The notes under the pieces were generated by a model that did not search any database, was not told the DNA's origin, and worked only from the letters and a program-made list of their open reading frames with translations. A stretch of DNA of 64,000 bases, taken from Candidatus Rifleibacteriota bacterium (GTDB lineage: Bacteria > Muiribacteriota > Ozemobacteria > Ozemobacterales > Ozemobacteraceae). Positions 16,249 through 25,417 of the stretch are shown in pieces. Position 1 is the first letter of the stretch. Every line of letters starts with the position of its first letter. The translations under genes and the position numbers were made by a program. Location: NCBI GenBank assembly GCA_905236675.1, contig CAJOND010000009.1, forward strand, positions 1 to 64,000, read 5' to 3'.

Positions 16249-17469
16249 TTAGAGCTGTTCAATATCCATTCTTGTTACTAACATTCTGTCATTATTATTT
16301 GTATATAGCCTGTCGCTGCTCATACCAATAAAGTTTTTGCCAAAAATGTCATAAATAGAACTCTTGATAGTAAATTCGGGTAATCTGCCAATAAGCTTTT
16401 CACCATCGGTTAGATAAGCCAACTGAACAGGTGAAGCATACTTGCCATCAGGAGTGAAATCACCACCGCCGGCAAGCATTACTAATATACCCATCTGACC
16501 ATTAAGCAATTCTTTTATAGTCTTTTTGCCTGGCTGTATTTTTACTCCAGCTGCTCCAAGAGTTGGAACGCTATCATAACTTCCTTCGCCACAACCAGTG
16601 TTTTCATAACCGTACATCATAGAAGTTCTCTTGTCAGAGTATGGTCTAAGAATAACTCCATCTTTAACAAGATAAGAAACACTTTCTGTAGTTATTACAC
16701 CTTCCATATCGAATGGTGGAGCATAGGTTTCTATTGGGTCATTTACAATCTTCAAGCTGAAATCTTTTGCAAATACTTCTTTGCCCAATTGATGCTGGAA
16801 CAATGAAGAGCCTGTTCCCATAAGCTTTGCACTTAAATCTCTTTCGAATATCGGAGTAACGATATTGTCTTGAAGAATTAAAGGCAGTGATTCTTTTGGG
16901 AAAGGTAGCATATTTGTGTATGCTGAAATTAGTTCTGAAGAGGCTTTTATGATTTTTTCAGGTTCTAAGGTTCTAGTAATATCACCGAATATGGTATTCA
17001 TTATATCAGAAGAGCCTTTTTGCCTTAGAAGCATTGCTACATTGATGTTTCTGTCTGAGAAGCTTAAATCCATACCAAGTTCGTTTTCCATAGTTACTTC
17101 AACCTGGTTTAGATTGACTTTATGGCTAACAGTAAAATCAGGATGCAAACGAGTCAGCTCTTTAAGAATCTTTTCTACATCATTGCAAAGTTCGCCATCT
17201 GTAATTTTGCAAGTATCAATTTTGCAATGAGATTTAACGTTTTTAGTTGGTTCAACAGGATAATCTATCTGGTATTCAAGATTCTGTTCAGCTTTTGCAT
17301 AGAGTTCTTCTGTATCAGCTTTGCCAATGCTCCCTGCAATGCCGATTTTGCCGTCTTTATAGACTCTGCAAGCTGTTCTAGTTGTATTTTTACGTCTGAT
17401 AGCCTGAATTTCACTCAAAACGATTGTTAATGAGGTCTGTTGGAAATGATGTGTAAATTTTTCTTTCAT
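16249..17469 (-). CDS. tldE: TldE/PmbA-like subunit of TldD/TldE protease
   Basis: 406 residues of the U62 peptidase family without the HExxxH zinc site. The conserved C-terminal block is present: GCGEGSYDSVPTLGAAGVKI, then an M-L-A-G-G-G-D-F-T-P-D-G-like segment (MLAGGGDFTPDGKY), and RLPEFTIKSSIYDIFG. TldE pairs with TldD in a cytoplasmic protease that processes peptides such as microcin precursors and CcdA. It follows tldD by 13 bp on the same strand and is co-transcribed with it. Confidence 0.9.
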   Translation of the reverse strand: MKEKFTHHFQQTSLTIVLSEIQAIRRKNTTRTACRVYKDGKIGIAGSIGKADTEELYAKAEQNLEYQIDYPVEPTKNVKSHCKIDTCKITDGELCNDVEKILKELTRLHPDFTVSHKVNLNQVEVTMENELGMDLSFSDRNINVAMLLRQKGSSDIMNTIFGDITRTLEPEKIIKASSELISAYTNMLPFPKESLPLILQDNIVTPIFERDLSAKLMGTGSSLFQHQLGKEVFAKDFSLKIVNDPIETYAPPFDMEGVITTESVSYLVKDGVILRPYSDKRTSMMYGYENTGCGEGSYDSVPTLGAAGVKIQPGKKTIKELLNGQMGILVMLAGGGDFTPDGKYASPVQLAYLTDGEKLIGRLPEFTIKSSIYDIFGKNFIGMSSDRLYTNNNDRMLVTRMDIEQL

Positions 17470-17482
17470 TATTTTTTCTCCT

Positions 17483-18823
17483 TTACTGAACGTTAATTTC
17501 TTTGACTCTTACATAAGGGCCACCGAAACCAACGGGTAGAGGGAATTGTTCCATTTTCCCACAGCCACCACCAACAAAGCTTAATAGTTCAAGCTCATCA
17601 GAAACAGCGTCTATCTGGTCTAGTGTTTTCATAACATTTCCAGAAATAACAGAGAATTTAACAGGTTTTGTTACTTTGCCATCTTCTATTAAGAAAGCCA
17701 TTGAAGGAGCAATTGTAAAGGTTGACATTCCTGAACCATGTTTGATTGTATCTATTAGAATGCCGTATTTAACGCCTTTAATCAGTTCTTCTTTGGTCAT
17801 TTTCTTGTCTGCATCAATATAGGTGCAGGTCATACGAACTATGGGTTCAAATTCAAAATTCATAGCTCTTGCATTGCCTGTAGCATCTTCATTTAAAGCT
17901 GCTGCTGTTTCAGCACTATGCAATCGACCTCTTAATATGCCTTTTTCGATTAGTGTGGTCTTGCAGGCTAGGTTTCCTTCATCATCAAAGGGAGTGTAAC
18001 CACTACCTACAATGTTACCATCATCAAGAATGCTTAAGTTTTCAGAACCTACACGCTTACCAAGCTGCCATTCTTTGATCATTTCTTCATCGCCAACCAT
18101 AAAGTCGGCTTCGCTTTTATGACCAAAGCTTTCGTGAGCAAAAACGCCAGCAGCCATTGGAGAAAGCACAACGGTATAATTTCCACCAGGAATAGTCTGA
18201 GCATTTTTGTAGAAGTTTCTAGCTTTTTCAATGTGTTCTTTAGTAAGATTCTGCAAGCCTTTTAATTCTTCAAAACTTGTGAAGGCTTTGCACCACATTT
18301 CGCTAAAACCATCAGCACCGCTACCAAATTTGAAACCAATTCTCATTCCAGAAATCTGAGTATCAAATTTAACATTACAACCGATGCTCGAAGAAAATTC
18401 TTTTACCAAATTAGAATCAGAATAATTAGCTGACCAGAAATTTATTTCTGGGTCGGTTTCGACAACTTTTGCGTATTCTTTTGCAAGAGCCAATTTGTCG
18501 TGCAAAGGAATATTCTTAACGTTATTTTTCTGGAAACGGCAACAGTCACCAGAATTTTTTTGCAAGCGTACAACAAGAGGATGCTTGTTTACATCTGGAT
18601 TTGGTGTTGCCAAAGCGGCTAAAGAAGCCAGTTCTTCATTAATAGAATCTAAGTCTGTAGTGGAAGAATAATACCATTTTTTGCCATCAAATAATCTAAT
18701 GAATGCACCAGAATCATTAGATTCCTTGATTTCTTCCAAACGGCCCATTTCTATTCTGATGTGTGAGCTATAAATGTGCTCAATTCGAACGTCTGAATAA
18801 AAGTCTTTCGGGAAATTGTACAT
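17483..18823 (-). CDS. tldD: TldD-like zinc metalloprotease subunit
   Basis: 446 residues with the catalytic zinc motif HESFGH (HExxxH) at residues 230-235, followed by KSEADFMVG, as in TldD. A conserved C-terminal GGGCGKMEQFPLPVGFGGPYV carries the third metal-ligand Cys. Together with the product of the next gene it forms the TldD/TldE heterodimer that degrades unfolded peptides inside its cavity. Start chosen at the ATG preceded by GGAATGGAG. It is the first gene of a run that continues into tldE and the cyclase pair. Confidence 0.93.
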   Translation of the reverse strand: MYNFPKDFYSDVRIEHIYSSHIRIEMGRLEEIKESNDSGAFIRLFDGKKWYYSSTTDLDSINEELASLAALATPNPDVNKHPLVVRLQKNSGDCCRFQKNNVKNIPLHDKLALAKEYAKVVETDPEINFWSANYSDSNLVKEFSSSIGCNVKFDTQISGMRIGFKFGSGADGFSEMWCKAFTSFEELKGLQNLTKEHIEKARNFYKNAQTIPGGNYTVVLSPMAAGVFAHESFGHKSEADFMVGDEEMIKEWQLGKRVGSENLSILDDGNIVGSGYTPFDDEGNLACKTTLIEKGILRGRLHSAETAAALNEDATGNARAMNFEFEPIVRMTCTYIDADKKMTKEELIKGVKYGILIDTIKHGSGMSTFTIAPSMAFLIEDGKVTKPVKFSVISGNVMKTLDQIDAVSDELELLSFVGGGCGKMEQFPLPVGFGGPYVRVKEINVQ

Positions 18824-19156
18824 TGTTCACTCCATTCCTAGTGTACACCTATTATTAAATGTTTATATGGGGAATAGGTGCCAATCAAAGTATATCTAAT
18901 AGATATTAACACTTGTTAAAACTATCTACAATATTTTTTTAGTAAAACATTAGACAAAACTTTAAAATAAATAAAATCAGCAATAACCATAGTTTTTGGA
19001 ACTTAAAAAGAATATTGATTCTATTATAAACGTTATTGCGATCATTAACAAAATCAATTCATAAAGTACCCCTTCCTCTATCACTCTTTACATTACTTTG
19101 TAATAAGTTTATAATGCCCATTAGATTAAAATAATTAATTAAGAAGCATATGAATT
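18824..19156. other. Divergent intergenic region (tldD / CYTH)
   Basis: AT-rich region holding the promoter of the CYTH gene and an inverted repeat before tldD: CACCTATT (18846-18853) and AATAGGTG (18873-18880), close to a possible minus-strand promoter. I see no gene here. Confidence 0.5.
19087..19115 (+). promoter_or_regulatory. Sigma-70-type promoter of the CYTH gene
   Basis: TTTACA (19087-19092), a 17-bp spacer and a perfect TATAAT (19110-19115), about 40 bp ahead of the gene at 19157. Confidence 0.75.
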
Positions 19157-19609
19157 ATGGAAATTGAAAGAAAGTTTTTGTTAAAAAGCGATAATTGGCG
19201 AAGTTTATCAACAAAAAAAATTATCATAAAACAAGGCTATATCTCGACTAATCCTGAATCTACAGTCAGAATCAGAATTACTGATTCAAAAAGTTTTATT
19301 ACTATAAAGGGTAAAGGGAATGGTTCTATTGCACACCCAGAATACGAATATGAGATTCCGACAAAAGATGCTGAAGAAATGTTTGACTTGTTTTGTAAAA
19401 ACTCAGGAATCGAAAAGATAAGACATATTGTTGAATTTGAAGGTCATAAGTGGGAAATTGATGAATTTACCGGTAAGCATAAGGGGTTAATTCTAGCTGA
19501 GGTAGAACTAAACTCAGTTAATGAAAGTGTTGAATTGCCGAACTGGATAGGCAAAGAAGTAACAGGGAACCCAAAATATTACAATTCTAACCTATCAAGA
19601 GCAAGTTGA
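19157..19609 (+). CDS. CYTH-domain triphosphatase
   Basis: 150 residues of the short bacterial CYTH (triphosphate tunnel metalloenzyme) type. The hallmark EIERKFL (ExExK) opens the protein. Basic and acidic tunnel strands follow: TVRIRITDSKSFITIKGKG, PEYEYEIP, and KWEIDEFTGKHKGLILAEVEL. Small members like this usually hydrolyse inorganic triphosphate rather than make cAMP, although the family also contains class IV adenylate cyclases. No signal peptide; cytoplasmic. It has its own strong promoter and appears monocistronic. Confidence 0.88.
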   Translation: MEIERKFLLKSDNWRSLSTKKIIIKQGYISTNPESTVRIRITDSKSFITIKGKGNGSIAHPEYEYEIPTKDAEEMFDLFCKNSGIEKIRHIVEFEGHKWEIDEFTGKHKGLILAEVELNSVNESVELPNWIGKEVTGNPKYYNSNLSRAS

Positions 19610-19666
19610 AAAAACTATGCTAAGATAGAAAAATTTTTGCATTTAATTACCTTGTATATTCTTTGT

Positions 19667-19694
19667 GGTGGGTGGTGGGTGGTGAGTGGTGAGC
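19667..19694. repeat. 7-nt tandem repeat array (GGTGGGT / GGTGAGT type)
   Basis: Four heptamers: GGTGGGT twice, GGTGAGT, GGTGAGC. It lies in the short gap between the CYTH gene and the malic enzyme gene. Confidence 0.85.
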
Positions 19695-19744
19695 AGCAAA
19701 ACCAAATAATAACAGTCATAACAGAGTAAAATATGGAGTTTATT

Positions 19745-21181
19745 ATGGCAGATAACTTATATGAAGAATATTTAAGTAAAGAAACCGACTTAGACAAATG
19801 TCTTTATCTATACGATTTATACCACAAAGACCCACAAACCTTTTTCAAACTGGCAAATGAACATAGAATAGAGTTTTTACCAATACTTTATACACCTACC
19901 ATAGGAGATGCTGTTATCAATTACAGTAAGAACTACAAATATCCGCTTGGACTAACTATTTTCTATAAAGATAAAGGGAAAATAAAAGCAATTCTAGAAA
20001 ATGCAAAAAAAACTTTTGCCGATAAGGGAATGACCATAGCAGTAGTAACTGATGGTGAAGGTGTTTTGGGAATAGGTGACCAAGGGGTTGGAGCTATTTA
20101 TATCTCGTTAGGCAAATTAATGGTCTATGCTCTCTGTAGCCAATTAGATATGTCAACCACTTTACCAATCATGCTAGATGTAGGAACCAACAATCAAACT
20201 CTATTAGAAGCTGATGAATATAAAGGATGGCGACATTCAAGAATAACGGGTAAAGATTACTATGATTTCATAGATGAGTTTGTTCATGCATTTACAACGG
20301 TTTTTCCAGATAGCTTTCTGCACTGGGAAGATTTTGGGAGAGATAATGCAAGACCGGTTCTTGACAAGTATAGAGAATTTCATCCCTCTTTCAATGATGA
20401 CATACAAGGAACAGGAGTAGTTGCACTGGCAGCAGTATTGAGTGGAATAAAAAAATCAGGTATTCCAACGAATAAACATAAAGTTTGTATTTTAGGTGCT
20501 GGAACAGCAGGCTGTGGCATTGCAAACCAGATTTGCAAAGGTCTGTCTCTTGAACTTGGCATTTCTTTTGAAGAAGAAAAAAGGAACTTTTATCTTATAG
20601 ATAAGAAAGGATTACTTCTAGATAACGATGATAATCTTTTATATTTTCAAAAAGATTTCTGTCATTCAGAAAAAGAAGTATCTAAATGGATTGTAAAAGA
20701 TAAAAGACAGATAACTCTTTTAGAAGTAATTCAAAATGTACATCCGACAATTTTAATTGGCTGTTCGACAGCTTCAGGCGCTTTTACTGATGAAATACTG
20801 ACTCAAATGTATTCTTTCAATAAAAAACCTATAATTATGCCTATATCTAATCCTACTTCAAAGGCGGAAGCCACCCCCGAAAGAGTTCTAAAATGTACTG
20901 AAGGCAACGCTCTTATTGCTACAGGCAGTCCATTTAAGCCAGTTATTTATAATGGTCGTCAAATACCTATATCTCAATGCAATAATGCTCTGGTTTTTCC
21001 AGGTATAGGTCTTGGAATGATAAAATCAAAATCTAGAGTCCTTACGGACGAAATGTTATTAAGAGCAAGCAAGGTAGTTGCAAAAGAGACTGAACAAGAT
21101 ACTAACTCACCAAATTCTTTGTTACCAAGCTTCGAAAAGGTTTTAAAATTATCCCAAAAGATTAGCGAACAAATAAATTAA
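19745..21181 (+). CDS. NAD(P)-dependent malic enzyme
   Basis: About 478 residues. It catalyses oxidative decarboxylation of malate to pyruvate. Family features in order are the catalytic Tyr in ILYTPTIGDA, the Lys-bearing block TDGEGVLGIGDQGVGAIYISLGKL (written here only as a landmark with G-x-G-D-x-G), divalent-metal acidic residues in HWEDFGRDNARP and SFNDDIQGTG, the nucleotide-binding ILGAGTAGCGIA, and PISNPTSKAEATPE. The arrangement is that of the longer malic enzymes, with a trimmed N-terminus. An upstream in-frame ATG exists at 19733, but the GGAG at 19735-19738 fits the ATG at 19745. Confidence 0.92.
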   Translation: MADNLYEEYLSKETDLDKCLYLYDLYHKDPQTFFKLANEHRIEFLPILYTPTIGDAVINYSKNYKYPLGLTIFYKDKGKIKAILENAKKTFADKGMTIAVVTDGEGVLGIGDQGVGAIYISLGKLMVYALCSQLDMSTTLPIMLDVGTNNQTLLEADEYKGWRHSRITGKDYYDFIDEFVHAFTTVFPDSFLHWEDFGRDNARPVLDKYREFHPSFNDDIQGTGVVALAAVLSGIKKSGIPTNKHKVCILGAGTAGCGIANQICKGLSLELGISFEEEKRNFYLIDKKGLLLDNDDNLLYFQKDFCHSEKEVSKWIVKDKRQITLLEVIQNVHPTILIGCSTASGAFTDEILTQMYSFNKKPIIMPISNPTSKAEATPERVLKCTEGNALIATGSPFKPVIYNGRQIPISQCNNALVFPGIGLGMIKSKSRVLTDEMLLRASKVVAKETEQDTNSPNSLLPSFEKVLKLSQKISEQIN

Positions 21182-21248
21182 CTTTACATTTTATTAAAAA
21201 TAATTAAATTTATTATGATAATTTATTTAAAAGCATGAGGCCAGAATA

Positions 21249-22124
21249 ATGAAAATAAAGTGTTTTATTTTTCTTTTTATTATTTCATTAATACCTATAG
21301 CTGTTTTAGCTACAGAAATTAATGTAAACAATAATAATATTACTGTTATAGCCTCATCAACATTATTATCAGAGAATGAAGCTCCCTTACCTGCATCTTT
21401 TACTTCCGACCAGCTATTTGATCGAATGGAAAAAAAATCGGAAACTATAAATGCAATCGAATCAGAAGTAATGCTGTATGACAATACGAGTTCATCTAGT
21501 GTTATATTGAGAGTAAAAAGTCCAGATAAGTTTTCCATTAATTTTAAAGATGGCAGTACTAGTGTGTATTTTAATGGCACAAATCTCTGGATTTATATTA
21601 AAGATCTTAATGAATGTTTTTATCACAGTTCTGACTCTTCTACATGGTTAAGCAGGTTTAGTTCTGTAGTCTCTTTATTTAATCCTAAAAAGCTGTTTTT
21701 AAATATGACAAGAGACACATTGAAAACCTTATTTGAAATTGAAGCAATAAAAAGAGAGCAAAAGCCAGACAATGATTATCATTATCATTTAAAACTAAGT
21801 CCTAAATTTAAAAATATTCTTATTGAAGTTTTTGAATTAGGCTATTATGAAGCTGTTTTTTCAGAAAAAATATATTTGCCTGTAGAAGTTAAAGAATATG
21901 ATACCAAAGGTAAATTAAAAAGCGTTCTTTCTGTTAAGTCTTATAAAATAAACGAGGAAGTATCAGACGATTCATTTGAATATAAAAACAATACAGAAGC
22001 AGTAATGGTTCCTATAAGTATTGTAATAATGCAAAAATTTGAGTATTACAAAGATAAACTCATACAAAAATTAGATGAAACAACAGAAAGTTTAAAAAAT
22101 AGCTTTCTGAATTGGGGTTTTTAA
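21249..22124 (+). CDS. LolA-like outer-membrane lipoprotein carrier
   Basis: 291 residues with a Sec signal peptide (about residues 1-21, ending VLA) and then a LolA/LolB-type half-barrel: FDRMEKKSETINAIESEVMLYD, then LRVKSPDKFSINFKDGSTSVYFNGTNLWIYI is typical of the LolA family (sequence given as two landmarks, LRVKSPDKF and NGTNLWIYI). Periplasmic, probable carrier of lipids or lipoproteins. A ~40-residue C-terminal tail beyond the fold is unusual. It abuts the next gene with no gap, forming an operon with the TPR protein and the sigma-54 activator. Confidence 0.75.
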   Translation: MKIKCFIFLFIISLIPIAVLATEINVNNNNITVIASSTLLSENEAPLPASFTSDQLFDRMEKKSETINAIESEVMLYDNTSSSSVILRVKSPDKFSINFKDGSTSVYFNGTNLWIYIKDLNECFYHSSDSSTWLSRFSSVVSLFNPKKLFLNMTRDTLKTLFEIEAIKREQKPDNDYHYHLKLSPKFKNILIEVFELGYYEAVFSEKIYLPVEVKEYDTKGKLKSVLSVKSYKINEEVSDDSFEYKNNTEAVMVPISIVIMQKFEYYKDKLIQKLDETTESLKNSFLNWGF

Positions 22125-24347
22125 ATGGCTTCTAGAAATAAAGATGATTTTAGCTGGGTAGAAGATTTCAGGAATGAGCACATAAAAAAATCGTCTAGAA
22201 ACCCAGGATTAGCGGCTTTAATGTCCTTTTTTATTATGGGACTAGGTCAGATTTATTCTGGACACATAGATAGAGGAATTATTTTATTATTTTTTCACAT
22301 TGGTTATATATTTTCAGCTTACAGCCTATTTAATGGCGGATTAGTGTATACCTGGCTTATTTCTTTTGCCAGCCCTCATATAATAATCATAATCGAATAT
22401 ATATTATCTGTAATCTTTATACTTACATGGATTTACAATATAAAAGATGCTTATTATCTTTCTATATTCAGCAGTTTTAGAGATTGGTTTGAAGTAGAAA
22501 GAGTCTTGTTACCATCTATGGGAGTCCCTTCTGATAAGTTGATTTCCAATAATACTTCAATGGATTTATTGGAAAATAAGACCAATTTATCTACTGCAAA
22601 AGTTTTAATATCTGACAATTCATCTGATAACGCTGAAATAGTTAAAGATGAAAACCAAGACGAATCCGTAATAAACATATCTGCTGTAAAAGCTGAAAAC
22701 AATAAAACAGAGACAAAAAATGAAGAAAATGTAGATTCTTCAGAAGACTTAAACGAGGACTTGATTTATATGAACTCTAACTCATGGAAAATTTACTGGG
22801 GAAGCCTTTTAACACTTATTATCATAGGATTCGGTATAGCTTGTTATTTTCAAAAAGACCAGTCCGAAGCTTCGTTTCAAATAGTTAAGAATTTTGATAT
22901 TCCTAAAACTCCTAATAATGAAACAAACAAACAAAATGCTCAAACTTCGATAATCCCAGAAACTCAAACAAGTTCATTCCAAACTTCAACTCAAACCCCA
23001 AACCCCAGTCCAAACTCATTGTCACAAAAAGTCGTCCAGAATACCCAACCAGCTAATATATCACAGGAACAGATTGAAGCTTACGTTGATAACAGAATAA
23101 AGACTCTTTTAGAGCTAAGTGATAAAGTAACGACTTTTGTTAAAGAATATGAAAAAACAAAAGTTGCATCGAATAATAACAATAACTCTGCAAATACCCC
23201 TTTAATAGTTTCTGCCGATGTTCCTTCTATTTATAATAATTCAGATATTGAAAACCACGAAAACATATCAGAAGGGAATGATTTTGGTAACAATCAGGTT
23301 TTAATAATCCAAGGCAAAAAAGGAACAAGTATTCTTAATAAAACCTCAAACGAAGACCTTCAAGTAAGAAATACAGGTGTAGTATTATACGAAGCACCTG
23401 AAAATAATAAAGATGACATCCAGATTATTTTAACCGATGATAACAATGTTGAACAAGCAGACCAAGAAGAAGAAACAGTAATAAAACCTAATTTTAGTCC
23501 TTTATCTCCCACAGAAATTCAGAACCAGCATATAGTACCTAATATAAATCAGCAGACCTTAGATAGACTAAAAGAAGAAGAAAAAGCTTCTATAAATGAA
23601 AGAGATAAAAAAGAAGAAAAACAAATAGATGAAGAAGAAATAGCTGGTGGCAAAGTTCTATTTGAAAAAATAAAAGACAGTAACAATAAAGAAAATGAAA
23701 TAACAAAAACATCGGATAAAACAAAAACATCTGATAAAAATAACGATTCTACAGATAAACAAGCAAATAAAAAATATGAAAAACCGCTAGAACCTAAACC
23801 TATTTTTGAAAGCGAAGAACTCAGGGCAAAGTTAGAAAAAATCAAAGAAAAAGGTGCTTCTGAATTTTATCAAGGGAATTGGGAAGGTGCCCTCCCCTTC
23901 TATTTTGAAGTGCTTAAATACAGAAGAAATGCAGAATCTTTTGAAATGGTTGGCATAATCTTTGAAAAGATGAATAAACTTCCTGATGCTTTTGAAGCTT
24001 ATGAAAATGCTTATTTCCTAGGTCTAAACTCAAATCATAATATTGCACGCCTAGGTTTGATTGCTGAAAAAATCGGTAATTATGAGAAAGCACAAAAATA
24101 CTTAGAAAAAGCTATAGAAAACAATCCTAAAAGGGCAGATATTATATTAAGCTATGCTCGCTGTTTAAGTAAACTGGGAGAAAACTTGGCTGCTGCTCAG
24201 GTCCTTGCTGTTTTAAGAGATAGCACTAATTCATATGCTATCAAAAAGGCAGCAGAACAACAATACCAGAAAATTGCCAATCAAATTAATTTGGAAGAAA
24301 ATAATACTGTTGATAATCAAACTCATTCTGAAATGGAATTAGAATGA
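22125..24347 (+). CDS. TPR protein with N-terminal membrane domain
   Basis: 740 residues in distinct blocks. A short charged N-terminus leads to several hydrophobic helices at about 25-115, starting NPGLAALMSFFIMGLGQIYSG, like the small multi-helix domain seen in TM2-type and related membrane proteins. Another helix follows at about 225-242 (the IIIGFGIAC region). Next is a long, disordered, Gln/Asn/Glu-rich linker (about 250-560), and last at least three tetratricopeptide repeats (about 575-720, for example ALPFYFEVLKYRRN and AQKYLEKAIENNPKRADI). TPRs scaffold protein complexes. Its stop overlaps the next start by four bases (ATGA). Precise role unknown. Confidence 0.7.
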   Translation: MASRNKDDFSWVEDFRNEHIKKSSRNPGLAALMSFFIMGLGQIYSGHIDRGIILLFFHIGYIFSAYSLFNGGLVYTWLISFASPHIIIIIEYILSVIFILTWIYNIKDAYYLSIFSSFRDWFEVERVLLPSMGVPSDKLISNNTSMDLLENKTNLSTAKVLISDNSSDNAEIVKDENQDESVINISAVKAENNKTETKNEENVDSSEDLNEDLIYMNSNSWKIYWGSLLTLIIIGFGIACYFQKDQSEASFQIVKNFDIPKTPNNETNKQNAQTSIIPETQTSSFQTSTQTPNPSPNSLSQKVVQNTQPANISQEQIEAYVDNRIKTLLELSDKVTTFVKEYEKTKVASNNNNNSANTPLIVSADVPSIYNNSDIENHENISEGNDFGNNQVLIIQGKKGTSILNKTSNEDLQVRNTGVVLYEAPENNKDDIQIILTDDNNVEQADQEEETVIKPNFSPLSPTEIQNQHIVPNINQQTLDRLKEEEKASINERDKKEEKQIDEEEIAGGKVLFEKIKDSNNKENEITKTSDKTKTSDKNNDSTDKQANKKYEKPLEPKPIFESEELRAKLEKIKEKGASEFYQGNWEGALPFYFEVLKYRRNAESFEMVGIIFEKMNKLPDAFEAYENAYFLGLNSNHNIARLGLIAEKIGNYEKAQKYLEKAIENNPKRADIILSYARCLSKLGENLAAAQVLAVLRDSTNSYAIKKAAEQQYQKIANQINLEENNTVDNQTHSEMELE

Positions 24348-25321
24348 GTCCCAAATCAAATAACAAAAAAATAATCGGTTCAAGCCAGGCAATGCTTGAA
24401 GTTTTTGAATTATTGGACCGAATTGGGGAAAATGATGTAACAGTTTTAATTACAGGTGAATCTGGTACAGGCAAAGAACTTATAGCACAGGCACTTCATC
24501 AGCAAAGCAAAAGGAAAAATAATCCCTTTGTTAAAATCAATTGTGCTGCTATTCCAGAAAACTTAATTGAAAGCGAGTTATTTGGTTACGAGAAAGGCTC
24601 GTTTACTGGTGCATATCAACGAAAACTAGGTAAATTTGAAATAGCCAACTCTGGAACTATTTTCCTTGATGAAATCGGTGAAATGAATCAAGCCACACAA
24701 GTTAAGCTTTTAAGAGTCTTACAAGAAAGAGAATTTGTTCGTGTAGGTGGAATAAATACTATTAGAGTTGATACCAGGGTAATTGCAGCTACCAATAAAG
24801 ATTTATTACAAAGTATAGCCATGGGAAATTTCCGAGAAGATTTATTCTATAGATTAAATGTTATAAATATAAGATTGCCATCTTTAAGAGATAGATTAGC
24901 TGACATTCCTGAATTAGTAGAAAATTTTTCACATCAGTTTCATGCTAAATTCAATAAACCTTATAAAACTTTTTCAAAAAATTTCATGAGTAAGTTATTA
25001 CAATATCATTGGCCTGGAAATATAAGAGAATTGCAGAATCTAATAGAAAAGGCAATAATACTTGGTGATGAGAGCGTTATAGACAGAAAAAAAGATGGAA
25101 CCGACAATTTAATACGTTTAGAGAATAAAGAGTTAATTTCCGAAGCTATGCTAAATATGGATTATAAGCTTGCAAAAGAAACAATTTTAGAAAGTTTTGA
25201 AAGAGAGTATTTTACAGCTTTACTAAAACGCTCTAATGGAAATATATCAGAAGCAGCTAGAATTTCTGGAATGCATCGAAAAAATCTTTTTGTTAAACTT
25301 CAAAAGTTGAATATTAGATAG
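24344..25321 (+). CDS. Sigma-54-dependent transcriptional activator without receiver domain
   Basis: 325 residues. An AAA+ sigma-54 interaction domain spans about 8-240, with Walker A GESGTGKE (about 38-45), the sigma-54 contact loop GSFTGA (85-90; the usual GAFTGA with Ala to Ser), Walker B FLDE (about 107-110) and a sensor II segment HWPGNIREL. A Fis-type HTH ends the protein (NISEAARISGMHRKNLFVKLQKL). There is no N-terminal regulatory domain, so control is likely by another protein; the overlapping TPR gene upstream is the obvious candidate. It needs RpoN, which is not in this window. Confidence 0.92.
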   Translation: MSPKSNNKKIIGSSQAMLEVFELLDRIGENDVTVLITGESGTGKELIAQALHQQSKRKNNPFVKINCAAIPENLIESELFGYEKGSFTGAYQRKLGKFEIANSGTIFLDEIGEMNQATQVKLLRVLQEREFVRVGGINTIRVDTRVIAATNKDLLQSIAMGNFREDLFYRLNVINIRLPSLRDRLADIPELVENFSHQFHAKFNKPYKTFSKNFMSKLLQYHWPGNIRELQNLIEKAIILGDESVIDRKKDGTDNLIRLENKELISEAMLNMDYKLAKETILESFEREYFTALLKRSNGNISEAARISGMHRKNLFVKLQKLNIR

Positions 25322-25417
25322 AATATGGAAGAGGGAAGAGAGCTAGATGGAAGAATTTAGAAATGAAAGCTGAACAAATATAATAATTACATCTCTCAAA
25401 TCTTATATCTAAAGAAC

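Noticed and set aside
19157-19609. Class IV adenylate cyclase working with the cyclase receptors
   Set aside because: The CYTH protein is short and of the inorganic triphosphatase-like type; there is no operon link to the cyclases.
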